From: Thermothielavioides terrestris NRRL 8126
Lineage: Eukaryota > Ascomycota > Sordariomycetes > Sordariales > Chaetomiaceae
Length of the DNA stretch: 64,000 bases
Direction: 5' to 3'
NCBI RefSeq assembly: GCF_000226115.1
Contig: NC_016460.1
Span: 3,410,001-3,474,000 of the forward strand
Shown one piece after another: positions 1 to 13,334 of the stretch (position 1 is the first letter of the stretch; each line of letters starts with the position of its first letter). Made by a program: the position numbers and the translations under genes. The notes beneath the pieces were generated by a model. That model was not told the origin of the DNA. It saw nothing but the letters and a program-made list of their open reading frames with translations, and did no database searches.

Positions 1-3000
1 TATTAATCTTTTTATAGTCTATCGATATAGTCGTTGCCTTTCTCAAAGATAATAGCTAAGCGTCTAATAACTAGATTCTAGTAGTATATATATATATTGT
101 CTATAGAAGCTCTAGAAATTCTATCGACCTCTATAATACTATTAATCTTAATGTTAACCTCTAAGGGAGAGTTTAAAGATATATCTATTTTATAGCCTTT
201 CTAAGGTATACTAAGCGAAGAAGACTTAGCTAAAGTAGTATAGACATCCTTTCCATCTTCGTTAGATACCTCTACTCCGCTTATCTATATAGAGGTACCT
301 ATAGTAATACCTTCTAGTCTCTCTAAAGCTAAAGCTCTAAAAAAGATGACTAAGTATATTTTTACTACTATACTTAGTACGACCTTTTCGACCTTAGCAA
401 AGGCTAGCCTTTAGGGCTACTTCTCTAGTTAGAATGCTATACGTTGGATCAAGACCTTCGAAGAGATATACAAAGCTTATTAGGTTATTAATAATAAGAT
501 TTATATATATTTATTCGAGCTTTAGTACAATACTACGATTTAGCCTATTATTCGTTATTAGGAGAAAAAGGACTAAGAGACCTAGGTAGCTTTCAAAGCT
601 AAGTTCCTAAAGTGTTAAAAGAGCAATGATCCTAAGTAGTATAGAGATAGAGATTACCTTTATAATTTAATCGAAAGGAGATACTAGCTAGTTAGTAAAG
701 TTATCTACAACTACTTTAAGTTGATCGACTATATATATATTATTGCCTTTACTAAAGTTTATAAAGAGCTATAGTATATAATCGTTCTAACTATATAGTA
801 TATATTTAATCAATGGATCTAAGTAGCTTTTAAAGACTATTAGTATACTTTAAAGAAGGACGATAAGGACTCTATCTATATTACAAAGTAGGTAGACTTC
901 CTTAAGTTCGTTTAGGATACTCTTTAGAAGGGTCTTAATGTAAAAGACCTCTTTTTTAAGACCTATAAGTATAAGATCGATCTATAGAAGTACTACTTAC
1001 TTCTAGCTATATTTACTATTAAGACGACCCCTAAGCTATAGGAGTAGGAAGAGGAGGAGCTAAAGAAAGCTCTTATACCTATACTTGATAATATCGACGA
1101 TCTAGCTAATTAGCTCTAGTGTCTATATATCTAGAAGTAGAAGATCGTCGAGCAGTTCAAATAGAAGATCGAGGCCCTCTATTTATATAGAATCGATCCT
1201 ACTTTTAACGAGATCGAGGTTCTTTAGACGTATTTCCAATAGTGGAGCCGCTTATAGGAGAGACGCGTTGGCTTTATCACTAGCCTATATATTGATAGTT
1301 ATCCTCTTAGCTATAGTAGACCTATAAGCTTTAGCTATTACTACTATTATAGTGATTTTAACTATATAGTCTTTAAGTATATAGAAGCTATAAAAGCTAT
1401 AGCTATAGGTCTAATATATTATAAAGGTATAGACTACTACCTTAGCGATAGGAGTAAGAAGAGCTATATACTAGCTAAGACGATTACCTTTGTAAAGGTA
1501 GATATTAATAGTGTATAAGAGGTCGGTAAGATCAGCTAGCTTGTCCTTATATATATAGCCTATTGCCTATAGTATAATAGCTACTTTATATACTAGGTAT
1601 ACTATTGTAAATATAAGCGTTTAAATAGTTACTTATTTAAACTAGATATATCCCTAGTACTAAATAAGTACTACCTCTAGTAGCTTAAAATATATTAGGA
1701 GCCTATAACTATCTAGACGACAATTAATCGTCTTATATACAAAGGGGAGCTTAAGCTTACCTCCGCCTTCTATTATATAGCGTCTAATCAGTTGTCGTTT
1801 TATATAGTTCCGTTAGAAGGAGGTTATATCTTAACTTAGAAGGTTGTCCTATAGCCTACGTTAAAGGCTAACGAATTCCGTTGACTACCTCTTCCTCTCT
1901 TTGACTAGACTGAGGGGGAAGCTAAGGAGGAAATAGACGAGGAAGCGGAGACTATACTTTAAAATATATCGTCTACTAAATGTTAGTTCGCTAAGGATAA
2001 AAGGGAAGATAACTTCTAGATAGGTAGTACTCTTATACCTCTAGTAGAGCCTCTTTATATAACTATCTTTAAGAACCTAGCTATAGCGAATTATATAAAG
2101 AAAAAGGAGCTATAGTCTAAGCTACCTACGCTAAAGGTTATTATTGCCTCTATATATAAAGGATATAATCTATACTATAATAAAGGCGAAGACTAGTTTA
2201 ACCTTTAATAACTTAGTCTATATCTTACCTAAGTATAAGGACACTCTAATTATATACTTATAGGGTATTTCTATCGATATCGAGGTCATTGACTATAAGG
2301 GGTCTAGTGTTCCTAAGCCTAATAGATCGACCACTATACTAAAAGATATAGAGGTCTATATATAGGCTCTATATACTAATATAAATATATTTGACGACTC
2401 TTCTTCTAGTTAGACTAAGATAGTTCTAATAATCTTTGAAGTTACTAAGGATAGTATATAAGGCATTTATATAGGAAGCCTCTAGGAACGTTAGATTTAT
2501 AAGGATCTATCTAGAGACGTTGACGATTATATCTATACTTTGCTCTAGAAGTCTATCTCGATGCTTTCAGTCTTATAGTATATAGAACTTAGTACAATAA
2601 TAAGAGTATAGTCTCTTCCTACTCTATATATCTAGTTTGAGAAGGGCTATTATAATAAGTACCTTACTCTAATCGACTCTAGTTCAAAGTACAACTATAT
2701 CTCGATAAGTGTTATCGAGAAGTATATAATACTATACTAGCCTATTAAGGTCATTTTAAAGAGTCTTTATAGCTTAGTATTATTTATTAGAGAGACTTAG
2801 GTCACTCTATACTTAAGAGGAGTTGGTATCAACTTTTACTTTTTTATAACTAAAGACATTGCTAATAGCTATAAAGTAATCCTTAGTATATTGTTCGTTA
2901 AAGATATTGCTCTAACCTTCGATTACTATAATAGTAACTTAATTACTATTAATCTAATTATAGAAGAGAAGATAGTCTAGGCGTATATTGTCTCTAAGAA

Positions 3001-3163
3001 GATTGTCTAATGGAATTGCCTATTATTTTTAATGTAATTATCCGCTTAGGAGTAATTTTAGGGATTAACGAAAAGTCTTAAAAGAATCTTTGACTAGATA
3101 GAAATAGAAGAGAGCGAGATTGCCTTCGGTTTCCTCGACGATCGTATAAGTAAAGTAGTTTTT
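1..3163 (+). mobile_element. RIP-eroded retroelement remnant, gag- and protease-like
   Basis: This AT-rich stretch is almost devoid of CpA and TpG while keeping CpG, the signature of RIP. Read on the + strand it still looks like protein-coding sequence. One frame runs from about 420 to 2240 and resembles a Gag-type polypeptide, interrupted only by TAG and TAA. A second frame, shifted by one, runs from about 2230 to 3000 and contains a retropepsin-like segment with LIDSSS near 2669-2680, where LIDSG is expected. The frame change suggests a gag/pol frameshift or a single indel. No LTR for this element lies in the window; its left end is off the edge. The chromovirus at 3164 interrupts it. The family assignment is inference from the protease motif. 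Confidence 0.6.
3159..3163. repeat. 5-bp target-site duplication, left copy (TTTTT)
   Basis: The five bases directly before the left LTR are TTTTT, matching the five bases after the right LTR (13755-13759). Five base pairs is the usual duplication for Ty3/gypsy integrases. Low complexity lowers its individual weight, but its position at both exact LTR edges supports it. Confidence 0.65.
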
Positions 3164-3412
3164 TGTTACACGCAACTGTGGCAAGGGCACCCATGACCGC
3201 ACCGCGGTCAGGGGTGACGAGCGTTCCCTTAAAAAGGGGAACCTCACCCGGAACCCCTTCGTAGGAAGAGAGACTGCATCAATATACTTTTGTGATATAT
3301 ACTAGTGTTCAGGAGTGCCGCCTTATTAGCTAACGAGGCTAAGAGGCATTGATCTTTCTTACCCTTATATGTTTACCGTCAGATGGTCACCGAGGACTAT
3401 CGGCGTATAATA
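3164..3412 (+). repeat. Left LTR of the chromovirus (249 bp)
   Basis: It begins TGTTACACGCA and ends GTATAATA, where the right copy ends GTATAACA. It aligns without gaps to 13506-13754 at the same length. Unlike the interior, it keeps many CpA and TpG dinucleotides. Most differences from the right LTR are C-to-T or G-to-A, with most of the mutated states in the right copy. A CCCTTAAAAAGGGG stretch near 3228 could hold the TATA-like promoter. Confidence 0.9.
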
Positions 3413-3414
3413 AG

Positions 3415-3440
3415 TGGTGCCTACTAACGATTCGAACTTG
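3415..3440 (+). other. Primer-binding site, tRNA 3'-end complement
   Basis: Two bases after the LTR, TGGTGCC begins. Read on the minus strand, the segment ends in GGCACCA and carries TTCGAAT where a tRNA T loop would lie, with the right spacing for a T stem and acceptor stem. The complementarity therefore seems to span the whole T arm and acceptor of a tRNA. The same arrangement follows the left LTR of the small element at 15421. The donor tRNA was not identified. Confidence 0.6.
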
Positions 3441-3599
3441 TTCGCTTCCCGTCGAAGGGAGCTAAGTTCAGATTAGGAGATATTACAAGTTACACTCGGC
3501 AAATTGTATAGAGCAACGCCTAAGGCAGATAATGCTCCTTTATAAAGGAGTAAGCTTCGGAATATATGATCTATAACGAACCGGTTTACGACCTAGCTA

Positions 3600-6500
3600 C
3601 CGTTATTCTAATATTAAGCATTTATAAGGAGTTAGAAGCTAGATAGATTTAAGCCTTATAAACGCCAATGTCTATAGGGACGTATAGCAGATACTCAAGT
3701 TCATTAAGGACTTTGAGGTTACCTACAACGTCTAGTAGATAACTGCTATCAACCTCTAAGACCTCTAATACCTAGAAGCCGCTATATCACTCGAAGAGGC
3801 ACTAGAAGGAGACGTCTATACCCAACGGTACATTGGAACACTGTACGTTGTAGAGTACCCTCCCTCTTAGATACTCGACAATTATATTCCTTGCGCCTAC
3901 CTTATAACTATTAGGCGTAAAGTCCAAGTAGCTGTTAGTAAGAACCTTATCCTAGACCCTAGGATTGAAGACGCTACTTCGAAGACTAAGGACTTGACCT
4001 AAGAAACGCTAGAGACCTTAGTACTAGAGAATTGGGGACTACTAGAGACCTTAAAGCCTTAGGGGACTAACGATTAGTAACTAGGACTAGCTATACCGCT
4101 AGAAACATCGGTAAAAACCGGATATAATCCGACCGAGAACTAGCTAGCAACTCTATTAAGCCTAACCTTTTAGGAGCAACTAGAGCCCTAAGATATACCA
4201 ACTATTCTTCAATAGGGATACGACACCTATATCGTTAGTAGCTATAATCTCGGTGGACGCTACTAAGTACCGCTAAGAGGATTATAGGATCTACCGCCTT
4301 AGAACCGACAACCCAAAGAGGAAGACCTATTATCTTCGATAGCTTAGCTAATCAGTACTTTCAACTAGGTTCCTTAGCTATCGCTATAGACGCTTAGCCA
4401 ACTATCCTAGTACCTATCTGAGCTTCCTAGACTAGATATAGTTATCTAGAACCCTAGAATAGAACGTATAGACAGTTCGTTCGATTCTAGTATCTCTTTA
4501 CTATTCTAAGAGATACTGAGCCTGCTATATAGACAAGTAGCTAGACCTTCTAGACAAGAAGCTAGACCCTCTAGATAAGTAGCCAGAGCTATAGATATCT
4601 AGGCTACGTTCACTATATAGGACTTTCTTATCTAGATAGCTAGAATGATAGAGAACCTAAATATTATAATCGAAAAGGCGAATAGGGCTATAGACGTAGA
4701 AGACCATTAGCCTAAAACCAAGGACGAAAGTACTACGTCTTTGTAATCGGCTATATCTACGTTGAAATAGAAGATTTAGGACACCGGTCTCTTCTAGCTG
4801 GATACGAAGAACAAAGCTAAAGAACCCTAGGACCTATAGTATAACAAATAGTAGCTGTACTATAAGGATGTCAACCTTTAGGTTAAGTAGATAGATTAGG
4901 TCGTTAGATACTACCTAACAAAAGAAGAGACCCTATATATAGAGATATAGACCCTATTTCGAGGATTAGCGCTACAATAGTATAAGTAGTAGCTCTCTAC
5001 TATAGAAAAGGCAGTACTGACTATATCTATAAAAGCGTAGACTAAGCGTTTAAAAAAGGAGTTCAACATCAAGAGATATAAAGCGGAGAAATAGCTAAAC
5101 GAAAACTAGTATATCGTAAGGGACAACTACGAAGATAAGCTAGTCCAGAAATTCGCTATAGAATACTTTAAATATATATATATTTAGGGAGATACTACTA
5201 AGGAGCAACGTCTAATACGCCTATACAACTGCCTTTATCTAGAACTTCGTTAGCTATACCCTGAACTAGATATAACTATAGAGATAAGTATATTCCTTAG
5301 TATCCTCGACACCAAAGTATATATTGTCAGAGATAAGCTCTGCTAGGACGTTGCTAAGGGCTGTATTATCGGCTACGGTCCTATTGTCAATAACATAGAT
5401 ATAGAGTACAACGACGAAGGACGAAGAGACGACTAGGAGGATAGCGGAGCCTTTTAGATAGAAAGAGGTAGAAGAGGATACTGCAATCCTTAGAGAAGAG
5501 ATAGAGACAAACCTTAGTGACTTAGAAACAATTGGTATAGAGATAGTGACCAAATATAGCTATTCGGTAACTGAAACTTTTATAATATAACTAGATATAG
5601 AAGAGGATACTGACCATTCAACAATCGTAGAAGAGGAGTTAGACTGTTCAACGGCTAGAGAAGAGGCGACAACAGCAACTAGGGAAGACTACTTCGACCT
5701 CAACGACTTCAACGGATTCAGATATATATATGTAAGAAGCAGTTCGAAGATAGCACCTTCTTATACTATAGCGAAATCATAGTGACAAGAGACGACGAAG
5801 ACGTTAACCTTTACTATAAGATGCTAGAGAAGACTAGGTACGTTCTTATCGACGAATACGACACCGAAGCCGAGGACGAGGAGTCGAAAGACGAGGAAGC
5901 CAACAGTTCTTACCACTTATATTACACCTTTCGCTAGCCTAGACTAAGTTGGAACAAACTACTACGATAGCTCCTATAGATTTAGCAATGTACTGCCTAT
6001 AGTAAAGTCTTTGTAATACGTCGTAAGCTTTTCGAATATATAGCCGACGACGACGACGAAGACAAGTGTAAGCCTATACAACCTCAAATAGACCGTTAAT
6101 ACAACTTTAATAACAACGAGGACGAGCTTAATAATAAAGATATAAACTTTACGCTAACTAAAGGATAGATTATAGAAGTATAGCTATATATATCGCCACT
6201 GAAAGCATTAGATAAACAAGCTATATACCTTATAATCAACATTAGTACGAACCTAGGTAAGCTAGGCACCGAGGTTTACTTCGATATAGGTAGCAACACC
6301 AACCTTATCGACAAGGAGTTCATCTCTAAGTGGGCTAAGAACCTACACTAGATCGACGTAAAGCTATACTTTATTAAAGGCGTTGGAGCCTATACTAAAG
6401 TTAAGAAGTAAGTCGAGTTTGACTTCTATATTTGAAGAATCGTCCGTAGTACCAACGTAGACGGTCACTTCACTATAATAGCCAACGTCATTGAAGGCTT

Positions 6501-9500
6501 AGAAGCGAAACTATTAATTGGAACTGACTTTATACTCTACAACGGAGTAAAGATTGACCTTAATACGTCTACCTATTACTTCTAGTCTATTTATAATATA
6601 AAGGTAAGAGTATATATAGAACGGAAAAGAACAATCTAGAAGGTGAAAGCTATAAATACTATAATAGTCGTACCTATAATGGAACACCTGATCGAGACTA
6701 TGTTCAAGCCTATAGATACCGATAACGATAATCTAGGCAACTAGAAACGCGAGCTCTACTTCGCTTTATACGTCGAGGGTATACTAGACGTTATTGTAGA
6801 CGTAAAGAGTGTATACTAGGCTATTATAAGGAACAACACTACTTGCCTAATCACCATTGTCGAAGGATAGTGTATTAGACACCTTCTTTAGTATAGCCTA
6901 GAGGAGGATATCTAGGCAATGGTATAGAACCTTATATAGTAGACTTGGGATAACGTTGCAGACAACAAATATATATAGATGATAACAACTATATAACCGG
7001 AGCCTAGCGGTAAAGAACTGATAATAGAGATACTAATAGAGGATAAGTATAAGCCACCTACTAAGCAGGAGTTCTATATACTATCCTATAGTATCGAGAG
7101 ACTAGACGACATCCTATATATTAAGTTAACAGTAGAGGTAAGCGTCTATAGTAGGGACAAATGGTATATAGAAGAAATAAAGGCACTGCTAGACAAGTAT
7201 AACGTCTTCCGTAACTATAGCATTGTCCCTATACTAAAGGATTAGAAAATGAGAATTCCATTTGTCGACGGATAGTAGAATCAGCTCAAGCCTATTCGGG
7301 TTTACCCGCTAAGCGCTAAAGACTAAGCAATCGTCGACAAAGAATACAACAAACTGTATATATAAGGAAAGATGGACTTTATAGACTAGCCAACCCCTAT
7401 CACTTATCTAGTCTTCGTAGTCTACCGTACAGTTGCTAGAAAAACGAAAGGCAAAGCTATAGTGGACCTCTAGCCCCTAAATACATTGGTGGTACTAGAT
7501 ATATACCCATTGCCCAACTAAGACGATATTATAAATATAATGATAGGCAATATAATCTTTATAGCATTCGACGCCTCTAGATTCTTCTTCTAGCTTCTAG
7601 TCGTAGAAGAACACTATAACTATATAGTGGTTATCAGTCCTAGAGGCTTAGAACGCTCGAACGTTGTACTAATAGGATTTAAAAACTCGCTAGCTTTCGT
7701 ATAGCGCTTTATAGACCGCTTGTTCCGTAAGTATAAGCACTTTGTATATACCTATATCAACGACATTATTATCGCTAGTAAGAATATAAAGGAGTACCTC
7801 AAGTACGTTGAGACAGTTCTCGATATCCTCGACAAGGTATACGTTTATATCTCGATAGAAAAATCCTTTATAGCCTACCCGTCAGTGAGACTTCTTAGCT
7901 ATATAGTTAATAGCGAAGGAGTAGCTAAAACGGACGATAGGATCGCTATATTCAAGAAACTCAAGTTCCCCAACACCCTTGAGACCTTGGAATAGTACCT
8001 TGGTATAGCTAGATGGCTATATAAGGGCATCCTATAGTATATAGCGAAAGCGTAGCCTCTATAGGACTATAAGACTAAACTCCTTGCCTAAGGGAGAGTA
8101 AGCGAAGACCTTCCTATCGCTAAATCGAAGAACGCTAGGAAGGCATTTACCTTGAACGCTAAATTCAAGCCTACGCTAGCGGAACTAGAGTCCTTTAGGC
8201 TACTATAGGAATATCTATATAAATAGTACTTCCTATATTATTACTGTCTTGATAAGCTGTTATTTATCAAGCTCGACGCGAGTAGCAAAGGATATAGAGC
8301 AATTGTCTTTCAACTCTATAGCGAATAGGATAGTACTAGTATCCTTGGCCAAGATATCCTAAGTAGCGAGATCTAGCCTATTATATTCTTATCCCGCCTA
8401 ACTTCTAATATAGAAAGGAAGTACGGAAGTACAGAAGTAGAAGTCGCTACTATCGTATAGGCAGTTAAGAAGCTCTAGAAAATGGTATAGTCAAACTAAT
8501 ACTCTATAAACATCTTAACAGACTATATAGCGACTAGAGACATTGTAAAGTATACGTCTCTTACTACTATAGACCTTGTAAAGGCTAATCTAAAGCTCGC
8601 CAACGCCGTAAACTGGCTATCCTAGTTCGACCTCAATATCTTCTATATACTAGGAAAGCTCAACGTTGTACTAGACGCCTTATTACGCCTACCGACCTTC
8701 GAAGAGGACGCTCCTAACGAAACCTAAGACGCTACTAACGAACTAGAGGATATTTGGTCTACTACCTAGATCGACACCGAGGAATACTATACTATAGACA
8801 CTAGTACCTTCGAGCTAGTCATTAGTGACAAGTTTAAAGCTAAGCTGACTATAGCTTACCCTAACGATCGCTAGTATAACAAGATTATTAGGAGTCTCTA
8901 CAATATAGAAGAACGAGCTAAGAAGATCGCTAAGTAGAGAGAACACGAAAAGCGAGAAGGAGAGCTACAAAGAAAGTAGTACCGAAAGCTATAGCTTGGA
9001 CCCTATAAACTGAAGGACGGTCTCCTCTACTACGTCGACTACGAAGGAGCGAGGAAGCTTTGTATCCCTAGTAGCTATATCAAAGACATTCTTACTATTG
9101 TATACGATAATATTTACTACTTCGGTATAGACAATATAATAGCGAACCTCTTGGTATTCGTATTTAACCGAAAGCGTTAGATAGTATATAAGTACGTTCG
9201 GCACTGCCCTATATATAGAGAGAACTAGACCTTAAGAGAACTGAAGCCTAGAGACCTTTAGCTAATTCGAACATCGCTATAGCCTTTCTATACTATCACT
9301 ATAGATTTTATCGTCGGTTTGCCTACTGTGCCCTCCAAAAGGACACCGTAGTCAATGAAAAAGTACCTAATCCTCAACGCTATATATACTATTATTTGTA
9401 AATTTAGTAAAAAGAAGCTTCTTATAGCTAGAAACGATAAAATGTTAGTAGAGGAATAGGTAGTTATAATCCTTAGAGCGTTGACGTATATAGATTAAGG

Positions 9501-10530
9501 ACTCTTAGTGCAAATCATTAGCGACCGAGATACTAAGTTCACCTCTGACCTATAGAAGGAAATCTTTTATATCTTAGGCGTTAGCCTCCTTTTCTCAATA
9601 GCCTATTATCCCTAGACGGACGGTTAGTTAGAAAGGACGAACTAAACAGTAGAAATCACTATCTATATAGAAGCTATAGAAAAACTAGGAACGCTATAGC
9701 CTCTACTTCTCCCTATGTTATAGTATAATCTTAACAATACGCTTATAGTCACTATTGGAAGATCGCTGAACGAGTTAGTATATAGCTTTAAACTACGCTC
9801 TATCCTAGATATACTTCACTGTAAGAAGGGTACCGTTGCCTCCGTCGAAGCCATCAGTGTCCTTAGACAACAATACTAGAAGGAAGTAGTGGAATAGATC
9901 GATTATATAGGCGCTATCGCAAAGATATATTACAACGATAAGTATACACCTACCGAGTTCGAAGTAGGAGACACCGTTTATCTACAACTATACAACGAAT
10001 ACTATCTCTTAGGAAAGCCTAAACGAAAGTAGTCACTATAGTGGGCAGGACCGTTCAAGATTATCTATAAAATCGATAGGAACGCCTATAAGCTTAACTT
10101 CCTAGCTAGTTGGAAAGTCTATCTAGTGGTTTTAGTTTCCTAGTTATAGAAGCCGGATTAGGGGAAAGACCCCTTTGGCTATAACGTAGAACCCCCTAGC
10201 CCTATAATCGTTGACGGAGACGAGCATTAGGAAGTCGAGAGAATCGTATAACAGCGTATCACTTAGAGGAACTAGAAACCTAAAGTCGAGTATCTAGTAC
10301 GATAGAAAGGATTTACCGCTAAGGACGACTAGTAGATCCTATATATCTAGCTTGTTGACGGTACTAGGGAACTTGTTGAAAAGTACGAAAAGGCGTACCC
10401 TATCGACTAGAAGAAGGAACATTGTAACAAGGGTATTGCTATCAAGGAATAAAAGGAAGTGAAGGAGATTCCTTAGTCTTAGAACCAAGTTGTTGTCGAG
10501 CTACTACGGAGGAAGGGTAGCGACTATTGA
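3600..10530 (+). pseudogene. Gag-Pol polyprotein of the chromovirus, RIP-inactivated
   Basis: One reading frame carries the whole polyprotein of roughly 2,300 codons; the start is not resolvable because ATG has probably become ATA. Visible in order: Gag-like sequence to about 6200; a retropepsin with DIGSN near 6282; RT with YINDIII near 7750, where the active site is normally YxDD; RNase H with LDAS near 8270; integrase (about 9000-10100) with the DDE residues in TIDF, SDRDT and QTDGQ..E contexts; and a chromodomain at about 10280-10400 with VEYLVR and KGFTAKDD. Internal stops are TAG or TAA at Gln or Trp positions, as RIP would create. The terminal codon is TGA at 10528-10530. The first RT aspartate is Asn, consistent with G-to-A on the complementary strand. 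A fused single-frame Gag-Pol recalls Tf1-type elements. It cannot be functional as it stands. Confidence 0.85.
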
Positions 10531-10548
10531 CAACTATACTATTATTGA

Positions 10549-10600
10549 CTTTCCCTTTCTCTTTCCTTCTTTCCTATTTCCCTCTCTTCCTTTCGTTTAT
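10549..10600 (+). other. Pyrimidine-rich tract after pol
   Basis: Almost every base here is C or T on the + strand. It lies between the pol stop codon and the 3' end of the minus-strand ORF, so it separates the pol module from the extra ORFs. A plus-strand primer tract for reverse transcription would be purine-rich on this strand, so this is not an obvious PPT. Confidence 0.5.
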
Positions 10601-10625
10601 TTACACTTTCCTTATTAAAATACAT

Positions 10626-11110
10626 TCACTTTAGTATATCTATCACCGTTATACCGCTACTAAACATATAAGCGCCGTCCTCCATCTTATAGATCTCTTG
10701 GTTTTTCTTCTCCTTACCCTTTACTTAGATATTACCAACGCTTTTAGTTATAAAACCGTAGTCATTTAGTTCGTTAAGCACTTTGCTCATTCTAGTTTTC
10801 CTATATCTAGATTTGCCACTGACCTTGACCTACAAATGGTTAGGGAAAGCTATCCTATTGCTATAAAGGTATAGGGCTTCGAGCTTCAAGGGTATAATGT
10901 TCTATTCTCCGGCCACCACTAGATGGCAATACTATTTATTGGCTATAAGTACTACGCTATTGTTTTTGTTTACTTCTAGAATAGCCTAACGTAGGCTACT
11001 ATAATTTCCTTTCTTTTCGTATATCAACCTCAATATATCTATCTTCCTCAATAATTCCTTATCGTAGTTATTTGTATTCGCTATATAATCGATCGCTAAA
11101 CCTTTTTATT
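10626..11110 (-). pseudogene. Antisense ORF in the chromovirus, possible winged-helix protein
   Basis: On the minus strand one frame of about 155 codons runs from near 11110 to a TGA at 10626-10628. It is broken only by TAG and TAA codons of the kind RIP makes from CAG, CAA or TGG. It lies between pol and the plus-strand ORF at 11112-13334 and points away from that ORF, so the two appear to diverge from near 11110. The C-terminal part contains SKVLNELNDYGFITK, followed by a lysine-rich loop and YKMEDGAYMF, which resembles the recognition-helix and wing layout of a winged-helix domain. That resemblance is inference. No start codon is visible, as expected if ATG became ATA. Antisense ORFs are not part of the standard gypsy layout. 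Confidence 0.45.
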
Positions 11111-11111
11111 A

Positions 11112-13334
11112 TTGAGCTATATATATTTATATAAGCTACTATTAGTCGATATACGCTTATACTATATTCGCAACTCGAAACAATCCGCTATACGTTCTCG
11201 CGGTACCTACATCAACGATAGAGGCGACTATATAGTCGATTCTCTTAGCTTACTAACGTCATTGAGTAGCGAAGCGCTTAAGTACGATTATATCGACATT
11301 ACTGAAGGAGATACCTAACTAGCCTTCGTTGTATATAGAATGCCTCCCTATATATAAAAGACTTTCGCTAAAACCTATACTACTAGTACCTAAAAGAGAG
11401 AGAGCACTCGCTTTGCTATAAAGTAAGTAGAAGGTACTACGAAGGTCACTAATATACCTAATACCACTCTATATACTATAGAAGTATATACGTCCCGCCA
11501 AGCTATAACCAAGGACGTTGTCGCCAAAGTCGCCTATAACAACGAAATGATAGTCGCTAAGAAAGCTAATATAGCTAGAGCGATCTAGAACAGTTTAGAA
11601 ACTATATATAAGGAACAGGAGTAAGCCGCTATCTTAGGCCCTATTATCATTTCGAACGATAAGCCTAAAGTCACCAAGGACTATAAAAAAGTACTAGATA
11701 GCAATACGGTATAAGAGCACCTCGACGCTCTTCTCACTTATAAATATACAGAAGGAGAACAACCCCTCCAACATATACCTAGGATCTAGTACCCTATTAT
11801 TAATAATATTGTAATCGCCTATATATAGCGTAAAGAGCCTTAGCAAGCTATATATATCGTATCCAATGACGAAGTAGTTGTAAACGACGACGACTAGGAT
11901 ACCTTGGACAACAACGAGGCTAATTACGCTAATGATAAGGAGGATATAGCCACAGAGCTGTATCGTATTCTAGAGCTATAAGAGACCTATATATCCTATA
12001 GTTATTCCCATCGCCCTATAAAAGCCGTAAACAAGTATATCGCCACTATAAGCGAGGCACTCGCCTATATATATATAGACTTCGGCTATAACGAAGAATA
12101 TATAGCTAAGCTTGTAATACAATTCGCTAAATTCTATTGCGTAGTCCCGAAAAAAGATCCTAGTGATAAACCAGCTAGCTTCGCTTACAACTTATATATC
12201 TATAGGATCAAAGGCATAGTCAAAAAGGCCCTTAAGGAGTTCTAGGAGACTAGAATAGTGACTATAAGCTATATACCAATCGCCATTGAGATCCTCGCCT
12301 TATAGTATATATCACCTAAAGGGGAGGGCAATCTGTCTATCAACGTAATATTGGTAGAGCTCGGCCTAATATACTATAACAACGCTAAAGCTATAGATAT
12401 AGCAAGCGGTACTAGCTATATAGTTACTATAAACGACGCTACTATCAAATCCCTCTAGGCCAATATAAAGACTGTACAGACGTTTACCAAAGACCTATTA
12501 CATTTCGTATAAAAGTACTAAGTATATGTCAAGGAAGTCGAGAACGTCGCTATAGAATCTATAAGATATATTAGCGCTATAGATACAAATAGGAACATCG
12601 GATATATAGAGCTAAATACCTTTGCCTTCTAGGCCAACCTAGATAAAATGCATTATTATTAGATTAAGAAGATTAGCGATATATAGCAAGCCTACGATAA
12701 GACTATAACGGAACTCCGTTGTATAGACAATATACTCTGTAAAGACATCGACGTAGTTATATATATAACCTCCGATATATAAGACATTATCTATATAAGT
12801 TTGTCGAAGTATATACAAGACCTCGAGCGCTGTACAACAATCCTCGAGGCCTATACGATTGTACTAGGCGCAATTCCTAGTAAGATAGAAATTACGAAAT
12901 AAACTATTACAACCGTCTAGCCCAATAAGCGCTAAGAACTAACACCTAAAGTTAGCTAAACCGCAACTATAACGGCTACACACTCTACTAAGAATATATA
13001 GCTACCTATCTAGAGAACGCCTACTAAGGTACCTATTACTAAAGCTACGCCGCTAGTTGTATCGACGACACTAGCTAAGATACTACAAAGCTAGCGTAAT
13101 AAGAGTACCCGTTCAACGTTGGGAGCTAAAACGGTCGAAGTTATCGCTACTAAGCGTTAATATAAAGTAACTATTGACGATAAGGTATAGGAGATGCCGA
13201 TACGTCCTCCTAAGAAGCTTAAGAAGACGCCCGCTTCCGCTAAATGTAAAGCGGCAACAAAGGCCTCTAAGGTCGGAAGAGACGACCTTTATACTAATGA
13301 TAGTATAGTCGATCTCGATAAGTGGAATAAATGA
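11112..13334 (+). pseudogene. Extra 3' ORF of the chromovirus, unknown function
   Basis: A single frame of about 740 codons runs to a TGA at 13332-13334, interrupted only by TAG and TAA. The predicted product is hydrophilic, with acidic stretches around the middle (NDDD, DNNEA) and a basic Lys/Pro/Thr-rich C terminus including PPKKLKK, which could be a nuclear localisation signal. No transmembrane segment typical of an envelope protein stands out, and no Gag, RT or integrase motif is present. It sits where env-like or accessory ORFs occur in some gypsy elements. The product is not recognised. The first codon is unclear; the start may have been lost through ATG-to-ATA. Confidence 0.5.
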
